A stretch of DNA of 64,000 nt. Origin: Rhizopus arrhizus (Eukaryota; Mucoromycota; Mucoromycetes; Mucorales; Rhizopodaceae). The translations under genes were made by a program, and so were the position numbers. The notes beneath the pieces are model-generated. The model was not told the origin of the DNA, did not search any database, and worked only from the letters and a program-made list of their open reading frames with translations. Shown here in pieces: positions 21,705-34,632 of the stretch. The stretch is taken from the NCBI GenBank assembly GCA_024220505.1, contig JAKZZE010000028.1:558001-622000 (forward strand), given 5' to 3'. Position 1 is the stretch's first letter. Each line of letters starts with the position of its first letter.

Positions 21705-23042
21705 TTAAATAGGCTTATGGTCAAGACAGTCGTCAAATTTGGATACAGAATATCTATAAAATCCTTGTAGGTCACTATACAAGACGCGGCTGCAAGCATC
21801 TGCAATTCTTTTCATTAGTGTTTCCCCATCCAACAGATGCTCTCTTTTGAGTTTACTTTTGCAAACAGACCAAAATTTCTTAATTGGATTGAGTTCAGGA
21901 GAGTAAGGAGGTAGATACACACGCCCATAGCCGCAGCTTTCAATGTGTTTCTGAATGACTTCAAGCTTCTGAATGGGTGCATTATCCATTACTAGATAAT
22001 GTCCGCGAAATTATTCATGACGATCCATTACATCTAAAGCACTGCTTATAAAGTTGAAGCAATGGCCAGTAACTGTACCGCCATTATTGCTCTCTTTCGC
22101 TTTTGTTCCTCCATTTACTTTTCTCTTTCTTGACGGAGCGAGTGCTCGGGGACATCTTACACTTATATTCACAACACCGAAAGGAGAAATGACATCTAGA
22201 ATGGTAGTGGTCTTTGCTCTAGTTTTGGGCACTTTTACAACTACGTGGCTTCCTTCTTTGGACCAAAAAAAGTTCCTCTTGAGATTTACATGGAAGGCTG
22301 CTCCGTCTATGAGCACAAAATTGCTTGTGAAATTCAACTCAGTCTCCATCCATTTCTTAATCTATTCGTAGCGCTGTTCAATTTTTGCAGGTCTATATCT
22401 CTCAACAGATTGCAGATGCGCTTGCTTGAAGGTAATCCTACATTTTTGCCTAACAAACTTACAGAAGCCACTTTTAGTGATTTGAAGATATCCGAAATTT
22501 TCAATCAAAATATCAAGCATATCTTTTACTACAACAGAATCGGTGTTTTCGTCCGCGCACTGAATCATGTAATTCCTGTGCTCATCTGTTAGAACAGGAG
22601 ATCTACCGACTGGTCTTCCACTACCAAACGATCTTTGAACACACTCCTGAGGATTTTTATTATTCTTTGAAACCTATCCCTGTGCTGTGTGCACATTAAT
22701 GTTGAGTTTCAGAGCGGTAGCTTTAACATTAATTCCTTTTTCCACAACGAGAAAAAAAAAAGCTGCCCCTTCTCAACATCTTTGTAATGCTTGTATGAGC
22801 CCTTTTTATAATCATTTTGAGGCTTTTCAGCAGATGAATCCTTTCTCTCTTTGGCTCCTTTCTCAAATGGCTTCAAATCAATATAGATGTCAAATTTTGC
22901 CCCAATTTTCAATCGGATACATTTCATTGCCTACTTCCATTTGAATATACATTATTTCATTTCTTTTGTTGTCGTATTTGTTTACTAAGCCGTCTTTGTA
23001 AATAATATTTGTTGCAGAACAGTAACTGTTTGTAGCTGACAT
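21705..23042 (-). pseudogene. Tc1/mariner-IS630-like DDE transposase with few inactivating lesions
   Basis: Reads right to left from ATG 23042 (MSATNSYCSATN) to the stop after CLDHKPI at 21705. In order there are a basic N-terminal region; helix-turn-helix-like segments (GSYKHYKDVEKGQ, ALKLNINVHTAQG, GYLQITKSGFCKFVRQK); the first catalytic Asp in NFVLIDGAAFHVNLKR; FFWSKEGSHVVVKVPKTRAK; the second Asp in HYLVMDNAPIQK; and the third acidic region YLPPYSPELNPIKKFWSVCK. That region has Lys where NPIE is usual. I see in-frame stops near 22025, 22365 and 22670, and frameshifts in the A10 run near 22755 and near 22900. Conserved DDE surroundings with so few lesions indicate a fairly recent copy. Terminal repeats were not confirmed. 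Confidence 0.8.
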
Positions 23043-25239
23043 TGATAAATATAAATCTTAATACAAAATCATAATTAAAATAAAATAAAATACAAGTTTA
23101 TTTAAATAAGGTCATACTATCAATTTCATTTAAACATATTCTTTTAGAATATGTTTTGTATTAATGATGGCTCTCTGATAAGAAGAAGTATCAACTAAAA
23201 TAACAAGATCTTTTTCTATTGTCAAAAATCTAATCCAAAGTCAGGAATACTTCTAACATTTCACATAATTGAAATAATGCGTAAAATAAAGTTATTTAAA
23301 TTAGTGAGGAATTCCCAGAATAAAAAGATAATCTATGACAGACATACAAAAGAATAAATGAAAAGTTTTCATAACCATAATTATATATGACACTTGCTAA
23401 AATATCTGAACATTAGAAGAAGGCTTATAATAGAAGATATCAAGTTACTCACTCAATAAAATATAAATATCTGCCTTCAATTAGAATCATTTTTACTTTA
23501 ACTTAAAGCTGAAATAAATACCAGCTTCAAAAAGTACATATACTGCTTCTCGATCTTTGTTTCTACCTTTTATTTAATTACCTTAACCACTATATAACAA
23601 TCCTATTCGGTCTTAGCTATGCTTTAACTCATTTTCAGACAATAGACCTTGCTTGAATCAGTCCTCCTAACTTCTCTACTAATTTATTCAAGAAATAAAG
23701 AACATGAGGGAGAGGATGAGGTCAGATAAAGAAATTATTTTTATTTAGTAATAAAATGATACTTTATTTATACTTTTTACAAACGAATAATATTTCATGT
23801 CACGGATCAATATTTAATGTGTGTGATACAAGCATTAGCAAATTGATAACAGGCTCATTTGCTTTCATTGAAGCATTTGCCATCGTAAGTATTTATCCAT
23901 AGTATACTTTTATATGATTGATTGTGATTTAGTACCTGAATTTGGTATAGTTCAACCATACAGTCATGAAGTATTTATATTTAACAAAGATGATCTGAAC
24001 TGACCTATAACCTGGCTATTGGATATTTTTTACATGCAATCATTGTATAACAACCGTAAATTATTAAAGTTTAATAGTATGAATATATGGACTTGTAGAC
24101 TTACCAATATGTATATCGTACTAAAATAAGCTATTGATTGAGGAACAACTGCCTATATCAAATCAGGTAGAGATCTGCATAATAGCATGTAGCATTTAGG
24201 TAACTGCCTAGTATATACTAATATCTACGCTATAAAATGTATAAGCTCTAGATATATGTTATTAAACTAAATCATATATATATTGAGTTATTCTTTATCA
24301 TCGCATCTTGTGAAAAAAGTAATTTTAACTTTTTTTAATACCAAAGAGCTATAATTAATACAAGACGTACTCTTGTAGAGTATGCTTATTTGCGCTTGAT
24401 TATATGATCTTATTTAAACAAATTTATATTTTATTTTATTGTAATTACGATCTTACATTAATACTTATATTTATAAGCACTGGCTGTAACGAGATACTAT
24501 ATATAATACTGTTGGATTATTATAATTCTTTATAATCATTTTGAAAATAAAGCAATACCTGTTATCCATTCCATCATTATGATATTTATATGTATCGCAT
24601 CTTTTTTATTCCAAAAGCTTACCATCATTAACAGTTAATTAAATTTTATCTCATTTTTCCACCTAAACTCATATACGCACAAAATGCTACCAAAAAGAAA
24701 TTGAATAAAGATTATCTGTTCTTTTACCCCTTTTTCTGGATTCTCAATACGTTCTCATATATTTTGTATTTGAACTTCACGTCTTTAAATGAAGCCACAA
24801 ACTTTTATAAATTCAACATGGACCCTTTTAGGAGTTAAGATAAAAAAATGGAGAGTTATTAATAGGGCGAAATAAAATAATTTGCAATAATCAAATAATC
24901 AAAAATCATCAAGCATTCAGAAGCCTAAATCCAGAATTCAATTTCCAGCATTTATTCAGAAAAGATAAAAGAAACGTTATAGAAGCAGTGTGAATTAGAT
25001 ATAGTAGATATTATTATAAATAAATATATATTAGTGGTAATGACAATAATAAAGCTTCATTAATTATGTCTGCAGGATTAGTGTGCAATTGGCAGTGAAA
25101 AGCATGCTTAGGTCAAATTCATGTATCCAGTATTTACTATTTGAAATCAATAAAGAAAATATATCTGCAATGATGATTATGCAGCAACTTTCCTTAATGA
25201 CATATTTTTCAAAATTGTTCTTTCTAAAGCTAAGCTATT

Positions 25240-25273
<34 letters not shown>

Positions 25274-26137
25274 CTCTCTCTCTTTTTTCTATTTATTTAT
25301 ATCAACAGATTCTAATTGGAATGTAATTTCCCAATCTTTGGAATTTTAGGTTGACTTGATCGATCATTTTAAACTTTGAAAAGTTATTGAGTGTTTTACT
25401 GTACATGATGAAGCTATGTAGTCCACAATAGGTACATTTGGTTCAGAAAAAATCATCTGTATTTTTTAAACTATGTTTAGTTCAATGAGTCCAAGTTTTT
25501 TTATAATTGATCTCCATAAAAGACGATCTGTTAAAATTAATATGGTTGTATGTCAATTCAAATGGTTATCAAAAAAAGGTAATTTTTTTCCTTGTCTTAC
25601 TATCTCCTTTTTTTACAAGTTTTATGCTAAACTTTAAGAAGCACCAAGAACTTCTTTGTTCACAGAATACAATAGTATTGTAATAATTGTAGAGATCATA
25701 AAAAAAAAAAAAAAAAAAAAAAAAATCAACACTATATTTAAACACACAGAGCCTTTACTAGATAAAAAGGGGTGAAATTTATCAAACATCATTCGTTTAT
25801 TGGACAGGTCCAGTTTTCGTACCGGATGAAGTTAAGCAAAAAAATACTATAAAGAGTAATCTTTTTTTTTACAAGAAAAAAAAAAGTGACTACTTTGACA
25901 GAGTGGATGTACTCGGGACCAAAAGGTTACCTCTAATGGTAGGTAGATCAAGCCAACATATTCAAATTGATAAAAATCATCTTGCTCGAGACACGTACAA
26001 AAAAAAAAAAGATTAGATGTATATAAATGTACATGAATATATAAAGAGCTATCGTCATGTTTTGCTTTTTTGTCTCGATTTTCTTCTTTTTCTAATTTTA
26101 CCTTCTTCTTCAATACTCAAGGGCACTTCACAAATAA
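23043..26137. other. Gene-poor AT-rich stretch
   Basis: About 3.1 kb without any convincing exon on either strand. It holds a T29 run (25245-25273, followed by CT repeats) and an A26 run (25700-25725), with many TATATA-type short repeats. The last few hundred bases presumably contain the promoter and 5' leader of the glycine decarboxylase gene. Confidence 0.5.
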
Positions 26138-29100
26138 ATGTTGTCCCGTATTACTAGTCGTTCAGCTAGTGTTATTACACGATTGTCTACTCATCGTATA
26201 GTAGCCAAACAACAATTATTAATCAATCAAAAGTCCTTTGTTAAGCCTTTTGTTCGATTTCAACACACAACCAAGCCTGCATTGGCCAAATTAGCACCAC
26301 TTGATACGTTTCCTCGTCGTCATGTCGGCTCTGAAGGTAAAGATGTTCAAGATATGTTGAAGCAACTTGGTATGAAGAATATTGATGAATTGCTTGGGAA
26401 GACCATTCCTTCTACTATTCGTTCCCCAAAAGCATTATCTATTGGAGAAGGTGTCCCTGAACGTCAATTGCTTGCTCGCTTAAAGGAAATTGCTTCAAAG
26501 AACAAGCTCAACCGTTCTTATATTGGCCAAGGCTATACAGACACAGTTGTACCCAATGTCATATTGCGTAACATTCTCGAAAATCCAGCATGGTACACAC
26601 AGGTACAAATGCAATACTTTTTCTTTTTTTGGGTTTCATTAAACATTTTTTATGTGTGTTTCTAGTATACACCCTATCAACCCGAGATTGCTCAAGGCCG
26701 TTTAGAATCTTTATTGAACTATCAAACCATGGTTTCTGACTTAACTGGCTTGCCCATCGCCAATGCTTCTCTTCTGGATGAAGGTACTGCTGCTGCTGAG
26801 GCCATGTTGATGTGCTGGCAAGCAGCTCGTCAAAAGAAAAACCTTTTTGTTGTTGATGAAAACTGTCATCCTCAAACAATTGCTTGCTTGAAGGCTCGTG
26901 CTGAATCATTCAATATCGAAATCATTGTTGCCGATACCCTTAATTATCATTTTGAAGAGCACAAAAAGGAACTTTGTGGTGTTTTATTACAGGTAAACAA
27001 AGCGTGAGGAAAAACAGGTGAGATTGAAATTCTTATCTCCTTTTGCCTAAAATAGTATCCCAATACCCGTGGATCTGTAAAAGACTATGAGGCTTTGACT
27101 GCTAATATCCATGCTGTTGGTGGTCAAGTTGCTGTTGCTACTGACTTGATGGCTTTGACATTATTGAAATCACCTGGTGAATTAGGTGCTGACATTGCCT
27201 TTGGTAACTCTCAACGTTTTGGTGTTCCATTAGGTTTTGGTGGTCCCCATGCGGCTTTCTTTGCCTGCAAGGACGATCATAAACGTCGTATTCCAGGTCG
27301 CTTGATCGGCGTTTCAAAGGATGCCGATGGAAATCATGCTTACCGTCTCGCCCTTCAAACCAGAGAACAACACATTCGTCGTGAAAAGGCTACCAGCAAT
27401 ATTTGTACTGCACAAGCTCTTTTAGCCAACATGGCTGCCATGTACGCCGTTTATCACGGTCCTGAAGGTATTAAAAGCATCGCTCAACGTATCAATGACA
27501 TGACTACTGTCTTGGCTGAAGGAATTCGTCAATCTGGCTACGTGATTGAAAATGAAGACAATTTTTTTGATACCCTCTCTGTCACTGTCGGTAACTCCTC
27601 CTCCATCCTTCAAAGAGCATCTGCTGCCGGAATCAATCTCCGTGCCATTGATAACCATACTGTAGGAGTAACTCTTGATGAGGCTGTTACTAAAGAGGAC
27701 CTCTCCAAATTGATTGGCGTCTTCCAAAAAGAAGGTGCCCCCGCCATTAGTGTTGATGAACTTGCCAATGTTTTAGACAACAAAGCTTCGACTTTCCCTC
27801 ATCAACTTAAACGTACATCTCCTTACTTACAACACCCAGTATTCAATTCCTACCACTCAGAAACTGAAATGCTTCGTTACATTCATCATCTTGAAAGCAA
27901 GGATCTTTCTTTAGTGCATTCCATGATCGCTCTTGGTAGTTGTACAATGAAGTTGAATGCCACTACTGAAATGATTCCTGTGACCTGGCCTGAATTCTCC
28001 AATGTCCATCCCTTTGCACCTGTAGAACAAACCCAAGGTTACCTCACTATGCTTGATGAACTTGCCGATGACTTGAAGGAGATTACTGGATTTGAAGGTG
28101 TATCTCTTCAGCCCAATTCTGGTGCTCAAGGTGAATATGCTGGTCTTCGTGTCATCCGTGCTTATCACCATGCTCGCGGGGATGATCGACGTAATGTATG
28201 CCTGATTCCTATTTCAGCTCACGGCACAAATCCTGCATCAGCTGCCATGTGTGGTATGGATATTGTCATTGTACAATGTGATAATGAAGGCAACCTGGAT
28301 ATGGAAGATTTAAAGACGAAGGCTAAGAAATACAAGGATAGATTGGGTGCTATCATGATCACTTATCCAAGTACATTTGGTATGTTTGAGCCCGGTGTGT
28401 CTGAGGCATGTAAGGTTGTCCATGAACATGGTGGTCTTGTTTATCTTGATGGCGCCAACTTGAATGCTCAAATCGGCTTGACTAAACCTGCTGAAATTGG
28501 TGCTGATGTTTGTCATATGAACTTGCACAAAACCTTCTGTATTCCTCATGGCGGTGGAGGACCTGGTATGGGCCCCATTGCCTGTACTAAGGAGCTTGAG
28601 CCTTACCTTCCTGGCCATCCTGTAGTTCCTTGTGGCGGTCAAAATGCTATCGGGCCTGTTTCTGCTGCACCTTATGGATCTGCCTCAATTTTACCAATTT
28701 CTTGGGCTTATATCAAGATGATGGGTGGTGAAGGTCTTACAAAGGCCACCAAACTTGCCATATTGAACGCAAACTATATGGCTAGCCGTCTTGCTAATCA
28801 CTATGAAATTTTGTATACAAATGAAAATGGAATGTGTGGACACGAATTTATTGTAGATATTAGACCTTTCGTGGATCATGGTATTGAGGCAATCGATGTA
28901 GCAAAGCGTCTTCAGGATTATGGTTTCCACAGTCCTACCATGTCTTGGCCTGTGACAAATACTCTGATGATTGAACCTACAGAATCAGAAAGCAAAGCTG
29001 AGCTCGATCGTTTCTGTGATGCAATGATTTCCATTCGTGAAGAAATTCAACAAGTAATAGATGGCAAGTTACCCAAAAAGGACAATATGCTCAACAAGGC

Positions 29101-29284
29101 ACCCCATTCTCTTCAAACATTGATGTCTGATAAATGGGATCGTCCTTATTCCCGCGAAGTTGCTGCTTTCCCTATGCCTTATCTTCGCGAAAAGAAGTTC
29201 TGGCCAAGTGTGTCTCGTGTGGATGATGCCTATGGTGATCGTAACCTGATGTGTACTTGCCCTTCTCCTGAAGAATATGCTTAA
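26138..29284 (+). CDS. GCV2: Glycine dehydrogenase (decarboxylating), P-protein, mitochondrial
   Basis: PLP-dependent P-protein of the glycine cleavage system, which decarboxylates glycine and passes the aminomethyl group to the H-protein lipoyl arm. Three exons (26138-26602, 26666-26992, 27056-29284) give about 1,006 residues, the eukaryotic length. An Arg/Ser-rich N-terminus ([20 protein letters not shown]) fits a mitochondrial targeting signal. Landmarks are [69 protein letters not shown], and the C-half PLP site [20 protein letters not shown] with the Schiff-base Lys. The tail is [19 protein letters not shown]. The gene converges with MLH3 (101 bp between stops). No frame problem is seen. 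Confidence 0.97.
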
Positions 29285-29385
29285 TCACTGTAATTTTTTT
29301 CTCTACTCTTTGTCATGTATTGTACGATAGAATTTATTTTCTTTATTTATTTTGCTCATTAATAAATTAACTCAAAATGTTTTTT

Positions 29386-31782
29386 TTACGTTTTAAAACT
29401 ATCCCAATTTATTTTTCGATGTGATGTAGCTAATTCAAGTTTAGTATCAATACTAATCGGTACAACTGAAGGTCTTCCATGGGCGCATTGAAAAGGAAAG
29501 CTGGTTTTTGACAAGTTTTGAACAATTGCTTGACATTGTTTTAAAGTTAACGCGTCATTAAACATAATTGCACCTATGAAAAGCTTAGTAATTTATTCTC
29601 CATTTAAAAAGATTCGTTACATACTTCTGCATGCTTTTGATTTTAATATCTCAATCATACCCTTTGGACAGGTTTTGTTGATAATCGCAGGATTGAATTG
29701 CTGTTCTACAATCCAATAAGCATAATCCCTCACAATATCTTGAACTAAAACATGATTGGTGACACATTTATCAGCAATAACCTCTGGCAATCGTGTAACG
29801 TAAACCCTGTATTTGTGCCTTATACTTTGAGATGATGGTGAATCAAAATACTGAGAGCTGGACAGGACAACCGTGTCATTTTTTTCAAAGGAAATTGGTA
29901 TTTTAGTTGTAGTTACAACATGTATCCCCCAAAGTCTTAGGTACTCTAGCACACGATCAGTTGTTACTAAGTCATACTCTGTTGTGGAGGTCAAGTCAAT
30001 AGGTATGCATGGCTCTAGAATAACAGTTTTTCTAGAAATAATCTCACTCTTCATCATCATTTCAAGTTTTATTCGTTCATCTGCTGCATGCTGATCCATA
30101 AATAAGATGGTTTTGCTGTGATCAAGTTTGATGGCAATAAATTTTTTATCTACTTGACCTAGCACTTTAGCCACTTTTAGTTCGTCCTTTGACAACCGAC
30201 TCGGGACACCTGAGAAAGTGCTAAATATATTTTTGTCTATGGGTGCCATAATGCCAGTCGTACTTGCATTAGTCACTGATTGATTACTGTTTTCATAATG
30301 ACGTTCACTATTGTATCTTTTTAGGCTGGTTTTGTCAACGTTATGGCTGGGTTCCGAGACCTGGGAAGTTTTAGCTGAAACAAAGGGTGTTAAATATCTT
30401 GCGGGAAAAATAGAGTGTGTACAAAAGAACAATGAAAAAGTGGATTTTAGCAAACCGGGAGATTGGTAAACATATGAACTTACGAATTTCCAGTCAAAGG
30501 GTCTATATAATATGTTTTTTCTGATTCAGGATCAACCCATGTAATCATCGTATCTGTTGTTGTCTGTTCGGGTATATCTTTGATATTTGGTTTAAATGCG
30601 GAGACCAATGATGAAGAGTGCTTCAAGTAAGGATTGTTACTATTACTGCTCACTAGACTTCCCGTAGCAGATGATTCTGAATCCTTGTCGTGCAATTCTT
30701 TTCTTTTTTTGCTTTTTTCAATTCCTTTCAGTTCATCACCTGTTGCAAGTCCCGAACGCTTTAAAAATTTTAAGGCAAAACGTTGTAAAAGCGTTTTTAT
30801 GCGATGGAATTCTGGAAACTCATCAAGAAGATCCAAGTGAATACCAAATTCATATGGATTCCAGTCTTGGCACTCTAATTTAATGAAGAAGATGGGGTAT
30901 CTTGCAATACCTCGGCCTAATTTGTTACATCATATAAGTTACACACTGCTTTATATTTTTATACTCAAATAAACCTTTATTTTTTTGCTTTGCGCTACTG
31001 TTACTTTCCTAGCAAATTGAATTATTTAACCAGTTACTTTCGTCCTTTGTTTACTTTTTATTACCAATAAATTGCTTTTAAACTTGCTTAAAGAAAATAT
31101 ATCCGAAACAACTTTATAGAGTTCGCTTGTGTTTGGTACATGGTAATTATTTAGATCTATAAAATTATAAGGTGTTAGTCTTGCTTTCCCTCTTATGAAT
31201 ATCCAGAAAAAGCTTACACAAGTATTGATGTGTCTAAATGTACAGAGTATAGAAATAAGTTTTTGAGAAGAGATGTAAATAAAAAAAATTATCCTTTGTA
31301 CCTTATTAGGGTACCCTTGAGTAGAAAAGAATCCATGAAATTTAATGTTATCCTCGTACATATCTAAAAGCTCCGTATACTATTTAGAGTTAGACTAATG
31401 GTACAAATTAAACACGTTTTTTTGCTTTGCTTTACCTTTGCTATTTCTTGTCCCGCCAGTTGTCTAAATATTTCTAAACTTGTTAAGCTCTAAAAAAAAA
31501 CAAACAAAAGTATAAGATTTGGTTCAATCAAAGAAGAAAAAAAAAAAACCTTTCTTATTGTTAACAATCTGCTGTTTCTTGTGCCATCTGTAAGAGTAAA
31601 ACTGATAGAGGGAAAGCAGAGTGCATAAGTCATTAAGAGGCGTTTCACAGCCTCAATCGTTACGACATATTGATAAGAAGTACTAGCTTGTCTTCGACGC
31701 ACAGGATACTATTTACAATTTTGTAGAAAAAGATAAGGACAAAGATAAGATTATCTTGCAAAAAATAAGATCTATATAAATG

Positions 31783-31818
<36 letters not shown>

Positions 31819-32602
31819 ATAAAACAAATCCCTCACTATAACAGTTGTTCCTGGATGAGCCTTCCTCATGTGCTTTGCCATGGAAACATCTCCAACCATT
31901 TTATTATCCTAAACAAAGAGAATGTAGAAAATTGAGTTTTAATAGTTAAAATACAGATAACCTTTTTTTTTACCCTCCAAAATGCTTCAAAAGTATCAAA
32001 AGATAAGTAGTGTCTAGATATGATATGTACCATAGATATACTAATAATAGAGGATAGTGCTATTACTATCATGTTAATAATAAAACAATTCTCCTAGCAA
32101 AAAAAAAAAAAAAATAGAGTCACCTTCTCCTCGAAATCCAAAAGTTTTTACATGCTTTAAATCCTTGAGTGAATGGCACTTGGAAGTTGCTATAAAATTG
32201 GATACAGAAAGTTCGTATTACAAGTGAGAAAATAAGACTTATTCAAACTCACCATATCGTTGTCCAATGCAAGACATATTTTGAATACCAGTCCCATTGT
32301 CACTAACTTGTACACTGAATCTTTCTATATCGACAATAACATCAATAGAGGTGGCATTTGCATCAAGAGCTCAAATAATATCAAAGATTAACTCAAAATA
32401 TGCCTTGTTTTTATTTTTTGTACCATTTCGAATAAGTTCTTCTATGCATTGCGGTAATGTCGAAATGACAAGAGATCTTTATTGAGGTTATTACTCGGTT
32501 GTCTAACGCATGTGAAATCCGGGGTAAAAATTCAACTTACGATCTTAGTTTATGAATAAGGCTGGGGTCTAGTAGCTGAATAGGATTACTATCAAAGGGC
32601 AT
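29386..32602 (-). CDS. MLH3: DNA mismatch repair / meiotic recombination protein MLH3
   Basis: MutL homologue that with MLH1 forms an endonuclease acting in mismatch repair and meiotic crossover resolution. Many small exons join in phase. N-terminal GHKL ATPase motifs: ELIRNALDANATS (32300-32450), VSDNGTGI, and KTFGFRGE joined to ALSSIISIS. Next are RDLFYKYPVRRRQ, SELYKVVSDIFS, a linker, then DPLTGNS. The C-terminal domain has the metal-binding endonuclease motif DQHAADERIKLE (about 30080-30120), CPKGMIEILKSKACRSAIMF and the ending CAHGRPSVVPI. The ACRS/CAHGRPS pair and DQHAADER fit MLH3 better than PMS1. Start at 32602 (MPFDSNPIQLLDP). Several introns begin GTTTTTT and carry very long homopolymers. 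It diverges from the AVT gene (436 bp). Confidence 0.93.
31783..31814. repeat. A32/T32 homopolymer in an MLH3 intron
   Basis: On the gene's strand the tract follows the intron donor: exon end (DLFYK), GG, then T run. It is among the longest perfect homopolymers in the window. Confidence 0.9.
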
Positions 32603-33038
32603 TAAATAGGTTTTTAATGGAAGAAACGAAAAAAAGAGAAAACTTTGAGTATTGGGTCTTATACAGAAAAAAAGTCACGAATTCATCTATGATATAAAGA
32701 TATCTTTATTATGCTTTTTGTAAAGACAGAAAACTCTTGCTGTATTAATGCTTTAGCTTCTTTTTTATTTTGAAACTTAATAAACCCGCTTTTTTCACAA
32801 ACATTGGAGGTAACCTAAATAAAAAGATAAAGTTTCCGATCAAGATCCATATGTGTGAAGAAGCCAATCAAAACCAATGAAGTAGCTTTGAATAGTCCGT
32901 AAATTTTTAAAGAGCCGTTGTATTACATCTTTAACAGAAAAAAAAATATATTTAAAGTACAATACAATTTTGACAAAAAAGAAAATCGCATTTATTTTTT
33001 ATTTATTTTTTTGCTACAGCAAATAGACAATATAGAAA

Positions 33039-34436
33039 ATGAGTCAATATCTCGACAAGATTGAAGCAAAACCAGGGTCACAACCTGCATCTATACATAA
33101 TGAAAAGCAAATAAGTGATCCTTATGAAGCATCCTTATGCGAAGAGCAAATAGAGCATGCACCACAGGGAACTGCATCAGCAACCAAAGCTTTATTCATG
33201 TTGTTGAAGGCTTTCGTTGGTACAGGTGTCATTTTCTTACCAAAAGCGTAAGTCTTTAATTCTTTAAAAGCATTAGCTAATATGGATTACACTAGATTTT
33301 CCAATGGTGGTTTAATTTTGTCTATTGTATTAATGGTTATACTGGGAACTATTTGTCTTGGCTCCTTTCAACTCTTGGTTGCAGCACAACAAAGGATTGG
33401 CGGATCGTATGGCGATGTTGCTCAGCATCTCTACGGTCGCTACCTTAAAATGCTTATTAATTTCTTTTTATGTATATCTCAAATGGGCTTCGTTGCCTCT
33501 TATTTGATTTTCATTTCTGAAAACATTGGTATTGTTGTGAATACTGTCAATAATTGTAATGTCCCATTTGACGCAAAATACTACACGTGGATTGTCATCG
33601 CTGTCATCGTCCCTGTCTGTTGGATTCGCAAAATTGCTCGTCTTTCTTATATTGCTATCCTTGCTGATGTCTTTATCGCATTTAACCTTGTTTGCGTCCT
33701 CTATTTTACTTCTAATCAAATTTCTCATAATGGCTTTGGTGAAAATGTTATTCTCATAAATCAGAAAGATTTTGGTCTCATGATCGGTACTGCTACTTTC
33801 TCATATGAAGGTATCGGTATGATTCTCCCTATAGTAGAGGGTATGAAGCACCCTGAGAAGTTTCCTCGTGTAGTGAGTGCTGGTATTTGTATATCCACAC
33901 TTGTCTTTATGCTTATTGGCGCTATGGGTTATTCTGCTTATGGCGATATTACTCAAGCTAGTGTTGTATCTAATCTTCCCAGAGTCCCTTTGTCTACCAC
34001 CGTTCAGGTCCTTTATTCTTGTGCCATGGTTCTTACATGTCCATTTATGCTTTATCCCGCCTTAGAAATCATAGAAAAGGCCATTTTTGGCGTACGCTCG
34101 GGTCAAACGAACCTTACTGTCAAATGGCTTAAAAATTTTGTTCGTTCTCTTGTTCCTATTGTTTGTTCTGCTGTTAGCTTTGGCGTTGGTTCTTCCAACC
34201 TGGATAAGTTTGTATCTCTTGTTGGCTGCGTTGCATGTGTACCCCTTTGTTTTATCTTTCCAGGCCTTTTCCATTACAAAATAACAAAAAACAAGTACTT
34301 AAAGGCAATCGATGTTTTGTTAGTTGTTTGGGGATTAGGTATCATGATTTACACTATGTACATCACTATAGATTCTTGGATACACCCTACTGCTTCAATA
34401 ACTGTTGTTTTGGACACTGATGGTTGCAGCTCATAA
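33039..34436 (+). CDS. Vacuolar amino-acid transporter, AVT3/AVT4-like (AAAP family)
   Basis: Multi-spanning amino-acid exporter of the vacuole membrane type. Exon 1 33039-33247, exon 2 33296-34436; about 450 residues. The first helix block carries the family motif TKALFMLLKAFVGTGVIFLP, joined across the intron to KAFSNGGLILS. About ten further hydrophobic helices follow, with GSYGDVAQHLYG, FSYEGIGMILPI and MLYPALEIIE, typical of AVT3/AVT4 proteins. The N-terminus is hydrophilic and the C-terminus very short. The upstream 430 bp are very AT-rich and shared with the divergent MLH3 start. Confidence 0.92.
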
Positions 34437-34632
34437 GAAAAAAAAAAGTGAGGCGATAGCTTTGCAAATTTTATCATATATGCATTATCTTTATTTTTAC
34501 CCCTCCTCCCTCCTCTTGTAAATAGCTAATGTACCATAAAACCGTTTAACAGTAAAAAAGTGCTATTATTTATAACAAAATCTGAAGAAAAAAAAATACA
34601 AAAGATAAACATTTTTTTATTGACAGTTGATT
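34437..34632. other. Convergent 3' spacer
   Basis: About 200 bp between the AVT and Iml2/TTC39 stops. It contains AAAAAATAC-type A-rich tracts and nothing that looks coding. Confidence 0.5.

Noticed and set aside
25083..25349. 88-codon open frame
   Set aside because: Much of it is translated poly(T); a low-complexity artefact.
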